Notes under the pieces: model-generated
The model's database searches: none
Told to the model about the DNA's origin: nothing
The model's input: the letters and a program-made list of their open reading frames with translations, nothing else
NCBI RefSeq assembly: GCF_004025535.1
Contig: NZ_QJRG01000047.1
Span: forward strand, 496,001-560,000
DNA length: 64,000 nucleotides
Direction of reading: 5' to 3'
Source of the DNA: Pseudomonas alkylphenolica
GTDB taxonomy: Bacteria > Pseudomonadota > Gammaproteobacteria > Pseudomonadales > Pseudomonadaceae
Program-made: the position numbers and the translations under genes
In this document: positions 51,919 through 61,338 of the stretch, one piece after another
How the letters are laid out: each line of letters begins with the position of its first letter
How positions within the stretch are numbered: position 1 is the first letter of the stretch

Positions 51919-53244
51919 ATGCAAAAGATCACCAACTTCTTCACCGAGCTGATGCGTCGGTATCTGCCCGATCCTTTTGTCTTTGCCATTGGCCTGACCC
52001 TGCTCACCATGCTCCTGGCTGTCGTCGTACAGAACCAGGCGATTACAGCGTTGACCACCAGTTGGGGCTCGGGATTCTGGGCATTGCTGGCGTTCACTAC
52101 GCAGATGGCGGTGATTCTCGCGATGGGTTACGTGTTGGCAACTGCACCGCTGACCGAGCGCTTGCTCGATCGCCTGGTGGTGCGCGTCAGCGATCCGCGC
52201 ATGGCGATCATCGTCGCCACCCTGGTAGGCGGCATCGGTAGCTACCTGAACTGGGGTTTTGGCCTGGTGGTGGGCGGCGTCGTCGCGCGCAAACTCGCGC
52301 TGCATGTCAAAGGCGTGCATTACCCGCTGATCATCGCTTCGGCCTACAGTGGCTTCACCCTGTATGGCCTGGGGCTGTCGGCAAGTATCCCGGTGCTGAT
52401 CTCCACCAAGGGCCATCCGATGCAAGATCAGATGGGGGTGATTCCACTGTCGGAAACCATCTTCTCGCCGGCCATGCTGCTGACCAGCCTGGTGGTCATC
52501 GTCACCCTGCCGCTGCTCAATGCGTGGCTGCACCCCAAGGCAGGCCAGCCGGTCAAGGAACTCGAACGCAACGAATCGGTGGAGAAGCAACCCGCGCCGG
52601 TGTTGGACATCGATGAAGACAACACCTTTGCCAGCCGTTTGAACAACAGCCGTCTGCTGAGCTACCTGATCGGCCTGATCGGCATGGGTTACGTGGGGTT
52701 GCACTTCTATGAGGGCGGCTCGGTCGACCTTAACCTGATCAACTTCTTCATCCTGTTCCTGGGCATCATCCTGCTCGGCACGCCGATCCAGTACGTCGAG
52801 AAGCTCAACGAAGGTATTCGCACCATCGGCGGCATCATCCTGCAGTACCCTTTCTATGCCGGAATCATGGCGATCATGGCCGGCTCGGGACTGGTGAATA
52901 CGTTCTCCCATGCGTTCACCCAGGTGGCCACGCCTGAGACCTTGCCGTTCTGGGGGCTACTGAGTTCCTTTGTAATCAACTTCTTCGCGCCCTCCGGTGG
53001 TGGCCACTGGATGGTGCAGGGGCCCTTCATGGTCGAGGCAGCCAAGACCCTGGGTGCCTCCGTCAGCCACACCTCAATGGCGGTCATGCTTGGCAACGCC
53101 TGGAACGACCTGGTCCAGCCATTCTGGATCCTGCCGGCGTTGGCGCTTTCCAAGCTCAAGCTCAAGGACATCATGGGCTACACCGTGATCATGATGATCT
53201 GGGTCGGCCTGGTTTATGCGATCGCCATTCTTGCCTGGGCCTGA
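51919..53244 (+). CDS. atoE: AtoE-family short-chain fatty acid transporter
   Basis: 441 aa, about 10-12 membrane helices. Start MQKITNFFTELMRRYLPDPF, then GYVLATAPLTERLLDRL, GGIGSYLNWGFGLVVGG and FFAPSGGGHWMVQGPFMVEA, all as in TIGR00366 transporters. Imports small carboxylates, perhaps acetoacetate/butyrate or a ring-cleavage product. Followed closely by two small enzyme-like genes, probably one operon. Confidence 0.9.
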   Translation: MQKITNFFTELMRRYLPDPFVFAIGLTLLTMLLAVVVQNQAITALTTSWGSGFWALLAFTTQMAVILAMGYVLATAPLTERLLDRLVVRVSDPRMAIIVATLVGGIGSYLNWGFGLVVGGVVARKLALHVKGVHYPLIIASAYSGFTLYGLGLSASIPVLISTKGHPMQDQMGVIPLSETIFSPAMLLTSLVVIVTLPLLNAWLHPKAGQPVKELERNESVEKQPAPVLDIDEDNTFASRLNNSRLLSYLIGLIGMGYVGLHFYEGGSVDLNLINFFILFLGIILLGTPIQYVEKLNEGIRTIGGIILQYPFYAGIMAIMAGSGLVNTFSHAFTQVATPETLPFWGLLSSFVINFFAPSGGGHWMVQGPFMVEAAKTLGASVSHTSMAVMLGNAWNDLVQPFWILPALALSKLKLKDIMGYTVIMMIWVGLVYAIAILAWA

Positions 53245-53271
53245 GCCCGGCTTTCTTCCAAGGAGAAACTC

Positions 53272-53556
53272 ATGCTGTTTCTGGTTCACATGCAAGTGCG
53301 GATTCCGCCTGACGCCGACAAGGCTTTCACCGATGCGCTCAAGGCCGAGGAGAAAGCGTTCTCGCAGCAGCTCCAGCGCGACGGCAAATGGCGGCACCTG
53401 TGGCGGGTGGCCGGTGAGTATGCGAACTACAGCGTGTTCGACGTCGGCTCCAACGACGAACTGCATGAGGTGCTCAGCGCGTTGCCGCTGTTCCCGTACA
53501 TGCAGATCAGCGTGACGCCCCTGGCTCAGCACCCATCCGCCATCGCGACCAATTGA
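53272..53556 (+). CDS. muconolactone delta-isomerase-like protein
   Basis: 94 aa; MLFLVHMQVRIPPDA, AEEKAFSQQLQRDGKWRHLW and SALPLFPYMQISVTPLAQHP match CatC over the full length. CatC isomerises muconolactone in the beta-ketoadipate pathway. No catA or catB is adjacent, so this may be a paralogue acting on a related lactone. ATG behind AAGGAG. Confidence 0.85.
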   Translation: MLFLVHMQVRIPPDADKAFTDALKAEEKAFSQQLQRDGKWRHLWRVAGEYANYSVFDVGSNDELHEVLSALPLFPYMQISVTPLAQHPSAIATN

Positions 53557-53568
53557 GGCACAGTTGTC

Positions 53569-53871
53569 ATGCCCTTTCTGATCGAGACCTTCGACAAGCC
53601 CGGTCATGCTCAGGTGCGCGCGCGGGAGCGCGACGTGCACCTGGCGTTCCTTGAGCGGCACAAAACGTTGTTGCTGGCCTGTGGCGCCAAGCTGAGCGAC
53701 GACGGCGGCGATGCTGGCGGTGGCGTGTACATCCTTGATGTGGACAGCCGCGAAGCGGCCGAACGCTTCATCTCCCTTGACCCGTTCAGCCTGGCCGGGC
53801 TGTTCGAACGCGTGACCATCATCCGCTGGCGTAAAGCCTATCTGGATGGCCAGTGCCGCCTCGGCGGTTGA
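53569..53871 (+). CDS. YciI-family protein
   Basis: 100 aa ferredoxin-like protein: FLIETFDKPGHAQVRARERD, HLAFLERHKTLLLACG, and DPFSLAGLFERVTIIRW. YciI proteins carry a conserved His/Asp pair and are suspected small-molecule enzymes. 12 bases after the isomerase gene, so in its operon. Confidence 0.82.
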   Translation: MPFLIETFDKPGHAQVRARERDVHLAFLERHKTLLLACGAKLSDDGGDAGGGVYILDVDSREAAERFISLDPFSLAGLFERVTIIRWRKAYLDGQCRLGG

Positions 53872-53993
53872 TGCCACCGGCGACTGCCACCCTCGATGTT
53901 GCTGATTTTCAGGCGCCATCCATCGGTTGGGGTGGCGGACTGAGGCGTGGTTCGGTAAGGTCCGCGCTTTTTTTTGATGGGCAGGAGCGCCAG

Positions 53994-54134
53994 ATGAGCA
54001 GCAGAACACTTTCGGTAATTTTCGGTCTGGCCTTGACAGCCGCATCCACCGCCGCCGCGTACTGCGCGTACGAAACCAGCCAGATCGTGCTGAAGACGTA
54101 CTACATCGGTTTTGAAGCGCCGCAGCAGATCTGA
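53994..54134 (+). CDS. 46-aa membrane peptide
   Basis: MSSRTLSVIFGLALTAASTA start behind CAGGAGCG; a single hydrophobic helix followed by a short soluble tail. No family recognised. A TTTTTTTT run at about 53969-53976 precedes it and may end the upstream operon. Confidence 0.4.
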   Translation: MSSRTLSVIFGLALTAASTAAAYCAYETSQIVLKTYYIGFEAPQQI

Positions 54135-54155
54135 TTGCAGCCGCAGGGCAGATGA

Positions 54156-54539
54156 TCAATCACCAATAAAGACTACAGCCGCCGCAATCAACCCCGTGGT
54201 CAACGAAACAAACGAGACAAACGAAACCAGCTGAAACCCCTTGGTGCTATGCACCTTGTTGGAAAACGCCATCGGCACGAAAGTCAGTGGGTTGATCACG
54301 CCACCGAACATCACCAGCGCTGCAACCCAGCCCGGTAGCTGCGGAACGGCCAGTGCGGTGACAGCCATCATCGTCCCCATGATGATCCAGTCCAGATGCG
54401 CCTGGCGCAGCCGCATGGGGTTGATAACGCCTATGGCGCGAAGCATCGCAGGATAGTCAACAGCGGCGAGCACTGCGAAGCCGGAGAGTGCACCCAGTGC
54501 AATGGACAGCAAAGCGGTAGCCAAAAGTACATGCGTCAT
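54156..54539 (-). CDS. four-helix membrane protein, unknown
   Basis: 127 aa, four hydrophobic helices. A conserved-looking QAHLDW motif in helix 2, polar Asn/Lys in FSNKVHSTKG. The layout loosely recalls small membrane isomerases (styrene oxide isomerase / HabB type), but I cannot confirm this. It follows the nitrilase gene on the same strand, 73 bases downstream. Confidence 0.55.
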   Translation of the reverse strand: MTHVLLATALLSIALGALSGFAVLAAVDYPAMLRAIGVINPMRLRQAHLDWIIMGTMMAVTALAVPQLPGWVAALVMFGGVINPLTFVPMAFSNKVHSTKGFQLVSFVSFVSLTTGLIAAAVVFIGD

Positions 54540-54611
54540 GCGCTAAACCTAGGTAATGCCCGGGTGGCGCCGTGCAGCGTCATCCGGCAATAGCGATTGA
54601 AAAAGGTGGGT

Positions 54612-55589
54612 TCAAGCGTCGCAAAGGCTCAGGCCGGTGCGCGGGCGCCGATCAACCGATAGCTCGAAGATGTCCGGGCGCAAGTAGTGCCCGGCGACAT
54701 CAAGGTCATGGCGCTGGGCGTCGATCTGCGTCAGGTCGATTTTCGCCAGCACAATGCCCGGCTCACCGAATAGCGGGCCGGCTATCCAGGCACCGTCAGG
54801 CCCGATCACGCCGGAGCCACCATTGAACAGCAGCCCCGCTTCAGGCACCTCGCGCCCGACACCACGGCTGTAGGCGTGCAACAACTCAGCAGGCACATCG
54901 TCGGTTGCAAGGTACTGGCCGGCACAGAGCACAAAACAGCGGCCTTCAAAAGCGTATGAGCGGGCGGCGATATGGTGCATTTCCGGCATGTCTGGCCAGG
55001 CGGCCACGTGAATCTGCTCGTCTTGAGCGTGCAATGCCTGGCGTGCCAGTGGATGCCAGTGCTCCCAGCACACCAGTCCCCCCACGCGGCCAACGTCGGT
55101 GTCGACCACCCTCAACCCGGCGGCATCACCGCTGGCCCAGACCGTACGCTCGGTATGAGTGGGGGTGAGCTTGCGATGCACATTCAGGATGACCCCATCG
55201 GGGCCGATGGTCACCAGCGAGTTGTATAACGAGCCCGCATGCGGTCGGGCGCGTTCGTTCATGCCCATTACTACCGTAACTTCGTTGCTGCGTGCAGCTT
55301 CGCGCAACACTGCCAGGTCATCGTCCATGGCATCGGGTCGTCCGATCGCCGGGCTGTCTGCCAGCAGCTTCGCATACCAGCTTTTTGCCTGGGCATCGTC
55401 CCACCCTGCCATGCCAAATACCCAGGCGGGGTAGCAGCTGAGCCAGGTCTCAGGAAACACCACCAGTTGTGCTCCCATAAGCGCGGCGTCGCGAATGTGC
55501 TCGGCTGCGCGACGCAGTGATTCGGCACAATCGAGAACGGCCGGAGGCATTTGCACGATGGCGACAGTTTTTTCGCTATTGCTGGTCAT
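54612..55589 (-). CDS. nitrilase
   Basis: 325 aa carbon-nitrogen hydrolase. Catalytic triad: Glu in VFPETWLSCYP (about 47), Lys in VHRKLTPTHTER (about 139), Cys in GGLVCWEHWHP (about 173). The CWEHW form marks true nitrilases, converting nitriles to acids plus ammonia. The NCS1 permease lies upstream on the same strand with a 35-base gap, so a nitrogen-source operon is likely. Confidence 0.92.
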   Translation of the reverse strand: MTSNSEKTVAIVQMPPAVLDCAESLRRAAEHIRDAALMGAQLVVFPETWLSCYPAWVFGMAGWDDAQAKSWYAKLLADSPAIGRPDAMDDDLAVLREAARSNEVTVVMGMNERARPHAGSLYNSLVTIGPDGVILNVHRKLTPTHTERTVWASGDAAGLRVVDTDVGRVGGLVCWEHWHPLARQALHAQDEQIHVAAWPDMPEMHHIAARSYAFEGRCFVLCAGQYLATDDVPAELLHAYSRGVGREVPEAGLLFNGGSGVIGPDGAWIAGPLFGEPGIVLAKIDLTQIDAQRHDLDVAGHYLRPDIFELSVDRRPRTGLSLCDA

Positions 55590-55624
55590 TCCAGTACCCT
55601 GTTTTTTATGATTGTTTGATGTTG

Positions 55625-57061
55625 TTAGCCAGAAACTTTTTCCAGCACCCTCTGGCTTTGGCCTTGCGCGGACATTTCCGCCGAGCGCTCAAGGTTGCGT
55701 GCCAGCAGGTAGTACAAGCCGCCGGAAATCAGCAGCCCGGGAATGAATGCGATATCTGCGCCGCCGAGGGCCTCGGCCGCGGGTCCGACAAAAAACGGGA
55801 TGGAGAAGAATGGAATCATCGCAACAAAACCGACGATATAAGCGAGCACGCCACGCCAGGCCCAACGGCCATACACGCCGTGCGGATTGAAAATATCGGC
55901 GATGGCGTACTCGCCCTTGCGGACCGCATAAAAGTCGACGAGGTTGACGGCTGTCCACGGGATCAGGAAGTACAGCATCAGCAGTACAAAGCCATTGAAG
56001 CTGGCCATGTAGGCAGCGGGTAATGCCAGGGCAATGCACAGCGACACTACACCGACAATGGCCAGTCCTGTCACCCGCAGGCGGATGGTTGGGCGCACTG
56101 GACGGAAGCCATCCACTGCACTGATGCCGGTCAGCATCGCGCCATAGCTATTGATCCCGGTCACCGACAGTTGCGCGATCGCCCCTACCAGTACGACAAA
56201 GGTGCCAAAGCCTTCGAACAGGTAGTTGCCGGTCTGTACCAGTGAAACAATGCCATCGGCGCCCGGTATGTAGCTGGCAAGCACCGCTCCGAGCGACATC
56301 AGCCAGGCCGCGGAGACCGCAGCGCCCAGGTAGGTCCAGCCGATCAGCTTGGCACTGGAAGCGTTCTCGGGCAGGTAGCGCGAGTAATCGGAAACATAGA
56401 CGGAGTAACTGATGTTGTAGCCCGCCGCCAGCGATAGCTGCACCAGAAACGCGGTAGTACTCCAACCCGCCTCAACAGGAGTCGAGGCCGCCGCAGGCAG
56501 TGCCGTGACGGCTAGAACGCTGACGACGCCGAAGACTGCAATCAGCAGGTAAGTCAGCCAGCGCTGAACGAAGTGCAGCAGGTCATAGCCAAACACCGCG
56601 ATAACGATACTTACCGTGATCAGCGTGGGGTACCAGAACCACTTCGAACCGGGCAACACCAGCTGCAGGGCCTGGGTCACCAGTATGACGCCGAAGACGA
56701 TAAAGCCGACGTAAACAAAGATGGTTGCCGCAAAGGGCACAATGGCCCCACGGCTACCGAACTGTGCCCGCGACTGGATCATCTGTGGCAAGCCCATCTT
56801 CGGCCCTTGATTGGCATGCAACGCCATGAACAAAGTGCCAAATCCCGCGCCGGCGACAACGGCCAGTACACTCCACGCGATACTCAGGCTCATGCTCGGG
56901 CCGACAAAGCCGACCATCATGGTGAGAAACACAAAGTTGCCGCTGAACCAGAACGGGCCCTGGTGCCAGACCTTGCCGTGTCGTTCCTCCCGAGGCACAT
57001 AGTCGATCGAGCGGGCTTCTATTGTTGGCCTGCTTGATCCGCTGCTTTCTTGAGATGCCAT
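55625..57061 (-). CDS. NCS1-family nucleobase/cation symporter
   Basis: 478 aa from the ATG at 57059-57061 (MASQESSGSSRPTIEARSID); longer open-frame extensions upstream are not coding. About 12 helices: GPFWFSGNFVFLTMMVGFVG, GPKMGLPQMIQSRAQFG (NCS1 signature), SVYVSDYSRYLPEN and PWTAVNLVDFYAVRKG. NCS1 carriers take up cytosine, purines, allantoin, or hydantoins. Paired with a nitrilase, the substrate may be a cyclic or nitrile-bearing N compound. Confidence 0.9.
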   Translation of the reverse strand: MASQESSGSSRPTIEARSIDYVPREERHGKVWHQGPFWFSGNFVFLTMMVGFVGPSMSLSIAWSVLAVVAGAGFGTLFMALHANQGPKMGLPQMIQSRAQFGSRGAIVPFAATIFVYVGFIVFGVILVTQALQLVLPGSKWFWYPTLITVSIVIAVFGYDLLHFVQRWLTYLLIAVFGVVSVLAVTALPAAASTPVEAGWSTTAFLVQLSLAAGYNISYSVYVSDYSRYLPENASSAKLIGWTYLGAAVSAAWLMSLGAVLASYIPGADGIVSLVQTGNYLFEGFGTFVVLVGAIAQLSVTGINSYGAMLTGISAVDGFRPVRPTIRLRVTGLAIVGVVSLCIALALPAAYMASFNGFVLLMLYFLIPWTAVNLVDFYAVRKGEYAIADIFNPHGVYGRWAWRGVLAYIVGFVAMIPFFSIPFFVGPAAEALGGADIAFIPGLLISGGLYYLLARNLERSAEMSAQGQSQRVLEKVSG

Positions 57062-57247
57062 GCCGCACTCCGTCGAAGTTTTATTCTTTTTGTTGATGCT
57101 GCGCCGCGAGTATCGGATCAAGGAAATAGCCGGTAAATCCTCAAAGGTAGAAGCTGAGTTGCTCGAAAACGAAACTGAAACGCGTCGTTGTATTGCTGAT
57201 ATAAGTGCTGCCCATACAGGGGTCGTGAATGAGTATCGGAGTTCGTC
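57062..57247. promoter_or_regulatory. divergent permease/LysR intergenic
   Basis: 186 bases, AT-rich, no gene seen. A typical LysR-regulated divergent promoter, where T-N11-A sites are expected; I did not fix one. Confidence 0.45.
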
Positions 57248-58168
57248 ATGCTGACCAATCTCGCAGAGCTGGATCTGCGCAAACTGCGCATCTTCTGTTC
57301 GATCGTCGAAGCGGGCGGCTTTACCGCCGCGCAGGTGCGCTTGAATACCAGCCTGCCACGCTTGAGCACGTTGGTCCGTGACCTGGAAATACGACTTGGC
57401 TACTCCCTGTGCCGACGCGGCAAGGGCGGCTTTCACCTCACTGAGCAAGGCACGCAGACTTACGCAGCAGCGCAAGAGCTGTTTGCCGATATCGAGCGCT
57501 TTCACCAGCGCGTGGTGATGCTTAATGAGCAGTACCCGGAGTTCTTGCAGATTGGCACGGCAGATAACCTGCTTTCACACCCTCAGGCACCCTTGCCACT
57601 TACGCTCAACAGGTTCCGCAAAGCCTCGCCCCGCACCCGGATAGACCTGCAAGTAATGCGCGCTGATGAACTTGAGCAGGCGGTGCTTGAAGGCCGTCTG
57701 CACCTGGCAATCGGTTGCTTCAACCATCACTTGTCAGGCTTGCACTACCAACCGTTGTTCGAGGAGGAACAGAACCTGTACTGCGGGCAAGGACACCCAT
57801 TCTTCGAGCGTTGTGACGAGCGACTCGGCAATGAGGAAATCGCTACGGCAGATTATGTGGATCGCGGTTACATGCTCGAAAGTCGCCGGCCGCACAACTT
57901 GCGTTTTGGCAACGCCGTGAGCGCATTTTCCATGGAAGCAATTGCCACCTTGATCGCTTCCGGCACGTGTATTGGTTATCTTCCAACACACTACGCCAAC
58001 ATCTGGGTCGAGCGTGGAGTATTGCGCTCGATTGCGCCTCAGCGGCTCGCGTACAGCGCGGCGTTCCATTGCATCACCCGACAAGGGCAAGCGCCAACCG
58101 TTGCGCTGGCGAAGCTGCTGGAAGCTCTTGACGCTGCGCAGCGTACGCTGCTCTTGCGCACATCTTGA
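57248..58168 (+). CDS. LysR-family transcriptional regulator
   Basis: 306 aa. N-terminal HTH: LRKLRIFCSIVEAGGFTAAQ, LPRLSTLVRDLEIRLGYSLC. The effector domain starts at about 90, with LQIGTADNLLSHP. It is divergent from the NCS1 permease-nitrilase genes and most likely regulates them. Confidence 0.9.
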   Translation: MLTNLAELDLRKLRIFCSIVEAGGFTAAQVRLNTSLPRLSTLVRDLEIRLGYSLCRRGKGGFHLTEQGTQTYAAAQELFADIERFHQRVVMLNEQYPEFLQIGTADNLLSHPQAPLPLTLNRFRKASPRTRIDLQVMRADELEQAVLEGRLHLAIGCFNHHLSGLHYQPLFEEEQNLYCGQGHPFFERCDERLGNEEIATADYVDRGYMLESRRPHNLRFGNAVSAFSMEAIATLIASGTCIGYLPTHYANIWVERGVLRSIAPQRLAYSAAFHCITRQGQAPTVALAKLLEALDAAQRTLLLRTS

Positions 58169-58261
58169 GCCCGAGCGAATCCAAAGCCCCTGTGGCGGTT
58201 TTTGTTGAGCGCCTGCTGGCGTAGACTCCCCCATCCTCTACTGCACAGGCTGGGACTGCCC

Positions 58262-58573
58262 ATGAAGCGTGACAACAAACTGGTGTTTGATGTTTTGGCG
58301 TTCATCGAATCTACGGACACAACCTATGGACCTACGCTTTCAGAGGTCCTGCAAGCGATCTGTTCGCAGCGAGGCGTGCGCGAAGGCGGCGATGCGGAAG
58401 AAGTGCTGATTGACCGTATCATCTACCACCTGGACATCCTTGAAACGGGCAATCTGGTCACGCAAAGCGCCGACGACATGTGCGACAACGATCCTGAGCA
58501 GATTTACTACCAACTGACCTGGACAGGCCACGACCAACTCGATGCACTGCGCATGGCGGGCGGCTTCCGTTGA
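58262..58573 (+). CDS. DUF2513-like protein
   Basis: 103 aa from the ATG at 58262 (MKRDNKLVFDVLAFIE). MKRD start, IIYHLDILETGNLVTQSADD and LTWTGHDQLDALR follow the DUF2513 winged-helix pattern, common in phage and accessory DNA. The expected role is DNA binding; unproven. Confidence 0.7.
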   Translation: MKRDNKLVFDVLAFIESTDTTYGPTLSEVLQAICSQRGVREGGDAEEVLIDRIIYHLDILETGNLVTQSADDMCDNDPEQIYYQLTWTGHDQLDALRMAGGFR

Positions 58574-58581
58574 AGGATGGT

Positions 58582-58634
58582 TCTCGGACATCCGAGACCG
58601 TCCTCACCCTCTCATCAGGGTCAGAGAGGGTGAG
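58582..58634. terminator. two hairpins between DUF2513-like and MCP genes
   Basis: TCTCGGA-CA-TCCGAGA (58582-58597), then CTCACCCTCT...AGAGGGTGAG (58603-58634). Lying between convergent genes, they probably stop both transcripts although the T-tracts are weak. Confidence 0.55.
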
Positions 58635-58667
58635 CCAAGCCAGCCACATCAGTTGTGATCGTCTGCG

Positions 58668-60290
58668 TTAAACCACAAACCTCATCACCAGACCGTTAAG
58701 CGAAACCGCCAGGCGAGACAGGTCCTGGCTGGCCGCGCTGGTTTGTTTCGCACCGGTAGCAGTCTGCGCCGCGAGGTCGCGGATGTTGGCGAGGTTGCCA
58801 TCCACTTCCCGGGCGACCTGGGCCTGCTGCTCGGCAGCGCTGGCGATCACCAGGTTGCGCTCATTGATCTGGGTGAACGACGAAGCCATCTGGTCCAGCG
58901 CCTGGCCTGCGGCGTGGGCCACTTCGAGTGTGTCGCGCGCGTGGGTGTTGCTGCCTTTCATGGCATTCACCGCCGCCACGGTGCCTTCTTCGATGGCCAT
59001 GACCAGTTGCTCGATTTCCTGGGTCGAGCGCTGGGTCCGGTGGGCAAGGCTGCGCACTTCATCGGCGACCACGGCAAAGCCACGGCCTGCCTCGCCGGCC
59101 CTGGCCGCTTCGATGGCGGCGTTGAGTGCGAGCAAGTTGGTCTGCTCGGCCACCGTGCGAATGACGTCGACGACCTGACTGATGTCGCGTACCCGGTCCG
59201 CCAGGCTTTCTACTTCACCGGCCGTTGCGGTTACGCCACTGGCCAGTTCGGCAATGGCGTCGACGGTACGCAAGACCTGCTGGCGGCCTTGCTGCGCAGT
59301 CAGGTCCGAGGTGCGGGTGGCGTCGGCAGTGGAGCTCGCGTTGCGGGCGACGTCTTCGGCGGCGCTGGTCATTTCGTTGATCGCGGTGGCCGCTTGCTCG
59401 ATCTCGCCATTTTGCTGGTGTAGCCCGCGGCTGGCATCTTCGGTCACGGCACTCAACTCTTCGGCTGCCGATGCCAGCTGGTTGGACGATTCGGCGATGG
59501 CCATGATGGTGCTGCGCAGGTTGCTCTGCATGGTCGCCAAGGCGTTCATCAAGCGTGCAGGCTCATCGTTGCCAATAGCCACGACAGGGGTGGTGAGGTT
59601 GCCGGTGGCCACAGTCTCGGCCAGTTGCACCGATTGGCGCAGCGGCAGGACGATGCTGCGTATCAAGCTGACCGCTACAACGCATGACGCCAGTGCGACG
59701 AGCAACAACGCGGCGATAACGCCGCTGCGCGCACTGTTGAACACGTCGACGCTGTTGGCGGCTGCCTGATTGGCGCCACGGTTGTTCAGCTCGATCAGCT
59801 CGGCGAGTGCCTTGCTCAATTCATCTGCGCGCGGGTTCATCTCGCCGTTGATAAGGTTGCGGGCTTCATCGAGCTGATTCTTGCGCGACAAGTCGATGAC
59901 GTTGACTTGCAGCGCCATATAGGCAGCTTCGGCCGCCTTGAAGCGCTCGTACAGCACCCGGTCTTCATCGAGGATGATGGTTTTCTCGTACTCCGCCATC
60001 GCCTTTCGGGTGTCGGCCTTGAGCACGTCGATCTTGCTGTAGTTCTGCTCAAGGGTTGCCGGGTCACGGCTGATCATGATGCGCAGGGTCAGGGCACGGA
60101 TACGTTGTACGTTCTGCGCGCCCTGGCTCAAGACCATGACGCCGGGTAGCCAGTCATCACTTATCTGTCGCGTGCTCTCTCGCATGTCCTCCAGTTTTAT
60201 CAGCGCGAATATTCCCAAGACTGCGGTTAGTGCAGTAACCAGACTGAAACCAATGGATGCACGCCAGGCGATATTGATAGTTCTGAACAT
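58668..60290 (-). CDS. methyl-accepting chemotaxis protein
   Basis: 540 aa. First membrane helix at about 10-30. A periplasmic four-helix-bundle sensor (about 31-188) is followed by the second helix at about 189-210 and a HAMP domain. The signalling domain has the hairpin tip EQTNLLALNAAIEAARAGE. There is no C-terminal CheR pentapeptide (ends LNGLVMRFVV). Ligand unknown; 4HB sensors often bind small organic acids. Confidence 0.93.
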   Translation of the reverse strand: MFRTINIAWRASIGFSLVTALTAVLGIFALIKLEDMRESTRQISDDWLPGVMVLSQGAQNVQRIRALTLRIMISRDPATLEQNYSKIDVLKADTRKAMAEYEKTIILDEDRVLYERFKAAEAAYMALQVNVIDLSRKNQLDEARNLINGEMNPRADELSKALAELIELNNRGANQAAANSVDVFNSARSGVIAALLLVALASCVVAVSLIRSIVLPLRQSVQLAETVATGNLTTPVVAIGNDEPARLMNALATMQSNLRSTIMAIAESSNQLASAAEELSAVTEDASRGLHQQNGEIEQAATAINEMTSAAEDVARNASSTADATRTSDLTAQQGRQQVLRTVDAIAELASGVTATAGEVESLADRVRDISQVVDVIRTVAEQTNLLALNAAIEAARAGEAGRGFAVVADEVRSLAHRTQRSTQEIEQLVMAIEEGTVAAVNAMKGSNTHARDTLEVAHAAGQALDQMASSFTQINERNLVIASAAEQQAQVAREVDGNLANIRDLAAQTATGAKQTSAASQDLSRLAVSLNGLVMRFVV

Positions 60291-60522
60291 ATTATTCTTC
60301 TTGTGGGCGAGCGGAGGTCGTTTATAGGGTTGCCTTCGATGTGGCTGGCGACTGATTTATCTACGCGTTTTTTCTGAAATCGACTTTTCTTTCGACGTCA
60401 TTTGCTTTTCTTTCCGTGACAAATCGTCGCCAGCACACAGGTTGCCGACTATCCCCGCCCACACGGAACCCCCCCGATAGAGGGGTAAAATAGGCGTGCT
60501 ACCTCATCAGAAGGAGCCGCAC

Positions 60523-60714
60523 ATGGACACCGCCCCGCTGAATCAACCGTTGTCGGCGCAAGCCGTCTGGGATCAGTATTTCTGCGCTGCGTTGATTGCC
60601 GAAAGCAATCTGACCGCGCCGGTGGTAGGAGGCGCCACGCATGAAGACCGGCAGAATCTGCTGATAGAGCGGGCCAAGGCGCTCGCCGACAAGATGATGG
60701 AAAACAGAAAGTAG
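60523..60714 (+). CDS. small hypothetical protein (63 aa)
   Basis: MDTAPLNQPLSAQAVWDQYF start at 60523 behind AAGGAG; soluble and helical, ending ADKMMENRK. Similar short proteins are common in pseudomonads but unnamed. It converges on the TetR gene across a hairpin at 60719-60740. Confidence 0.6.
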   Translation: MDTAPLNQPLSAQAVWDQYFCAALIAESNLTAPVVGGATHEDRQNLLIERAKALADKMMENRK

Positions 60715-60718
60715 CCTT

Positions 60719-60740
60719 CGCCCAGCCTTCGTGCTGGGCG
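60719..60740. terminator. shared terminator hairpin
   Basis: CGCCCAGC-CTTCGT-GCTGGGCG followed by TTT on the plus strand, between the convergent 63-aa gene and the TetR gene. Confidence 0.7.
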
Positions 60741-60741
60741 T

Positions 60742-61338
60742 TTACGCTTTTACATCAAGCACACGCAGGCTCATCTGCAAAAAGTGCGCTTCAAGGCGGG
60801 ACGCGGTCCAGCTTGGCGAGCTGCCGCGCAACGCATCGGCGGTGCCGAGCAAGGCCATGATTGCCAGGGCGGCCGACTCGACGTCGATGTTGCCCAGGGT
60901 GCTTTTTTGTTGCCCGCGGTGCAGCAGGTTGTGCAGGCGAGACTCCAGGCTGTTGGTGCGCTGGGCCAGCCAGCCTTGTTGCTGGGCGTCGAGGTGACGG
61001 TGCTCATGTTCCAGCACTTTGGCGTCATTGGGGTGCGCCACCTGCCAGGCCAGCACAAAGCGAATCAGACCCTGCAGTTCGCCAAGAAAGGTTTTCTTGC
61101 GCGGGAGCTGCCGCCAGGCACTGTCGCGCTCCTCCAGCAGGTCCTGCAGCACCAGCAACAGCAGGTCCTGCTTGCTTGCCACATGGTGGTAGAGGCTGCC
61201 TGGGAGGATCCCCGCGCGGCTGGCCAGTTGGCGCATGGACATGGCGCCATAGCCGACCTCGGCCAGCAGCTCCTTGGCGGCGGCGATGATGAACTGTGCG
61301 CTTTCGGTGTTGTGCGCCAGGGCGCCGGCTTTAGGCAT
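60742..61338 (-). CDS. TetR-family transcriptional regulator
   Basis: 198 aa. N-terminal HTH residues about 10-55: GYGAMSMRQLASRAGILPGS, LYHHVASKQDLLLLVLQDLL. The C-terminal ligand domain is divergent. Its start overlaps the MFS stop by 8 bases, so it is co-transcribed with the two MFS genes and may repress them. Confidence 0.9.
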   Translation of the reverse strand: MPKAGALAHNTESAQFIIAAAKELLAEVGYGAMSMRQLASRAGILPGSLYHHVASKQDLLLLVLQDLLEERDSAWRQLPRKKTFLGELQGLIRFVLAWQVAHPNDAKVLEHEHRHLDAQQQGWLAQRTNSLESRLHNLLHRGQQKSTLGNIDVESAALAIMALLGTADALRGSSPSWTASRLEAHFLQMSLRVLDVKA

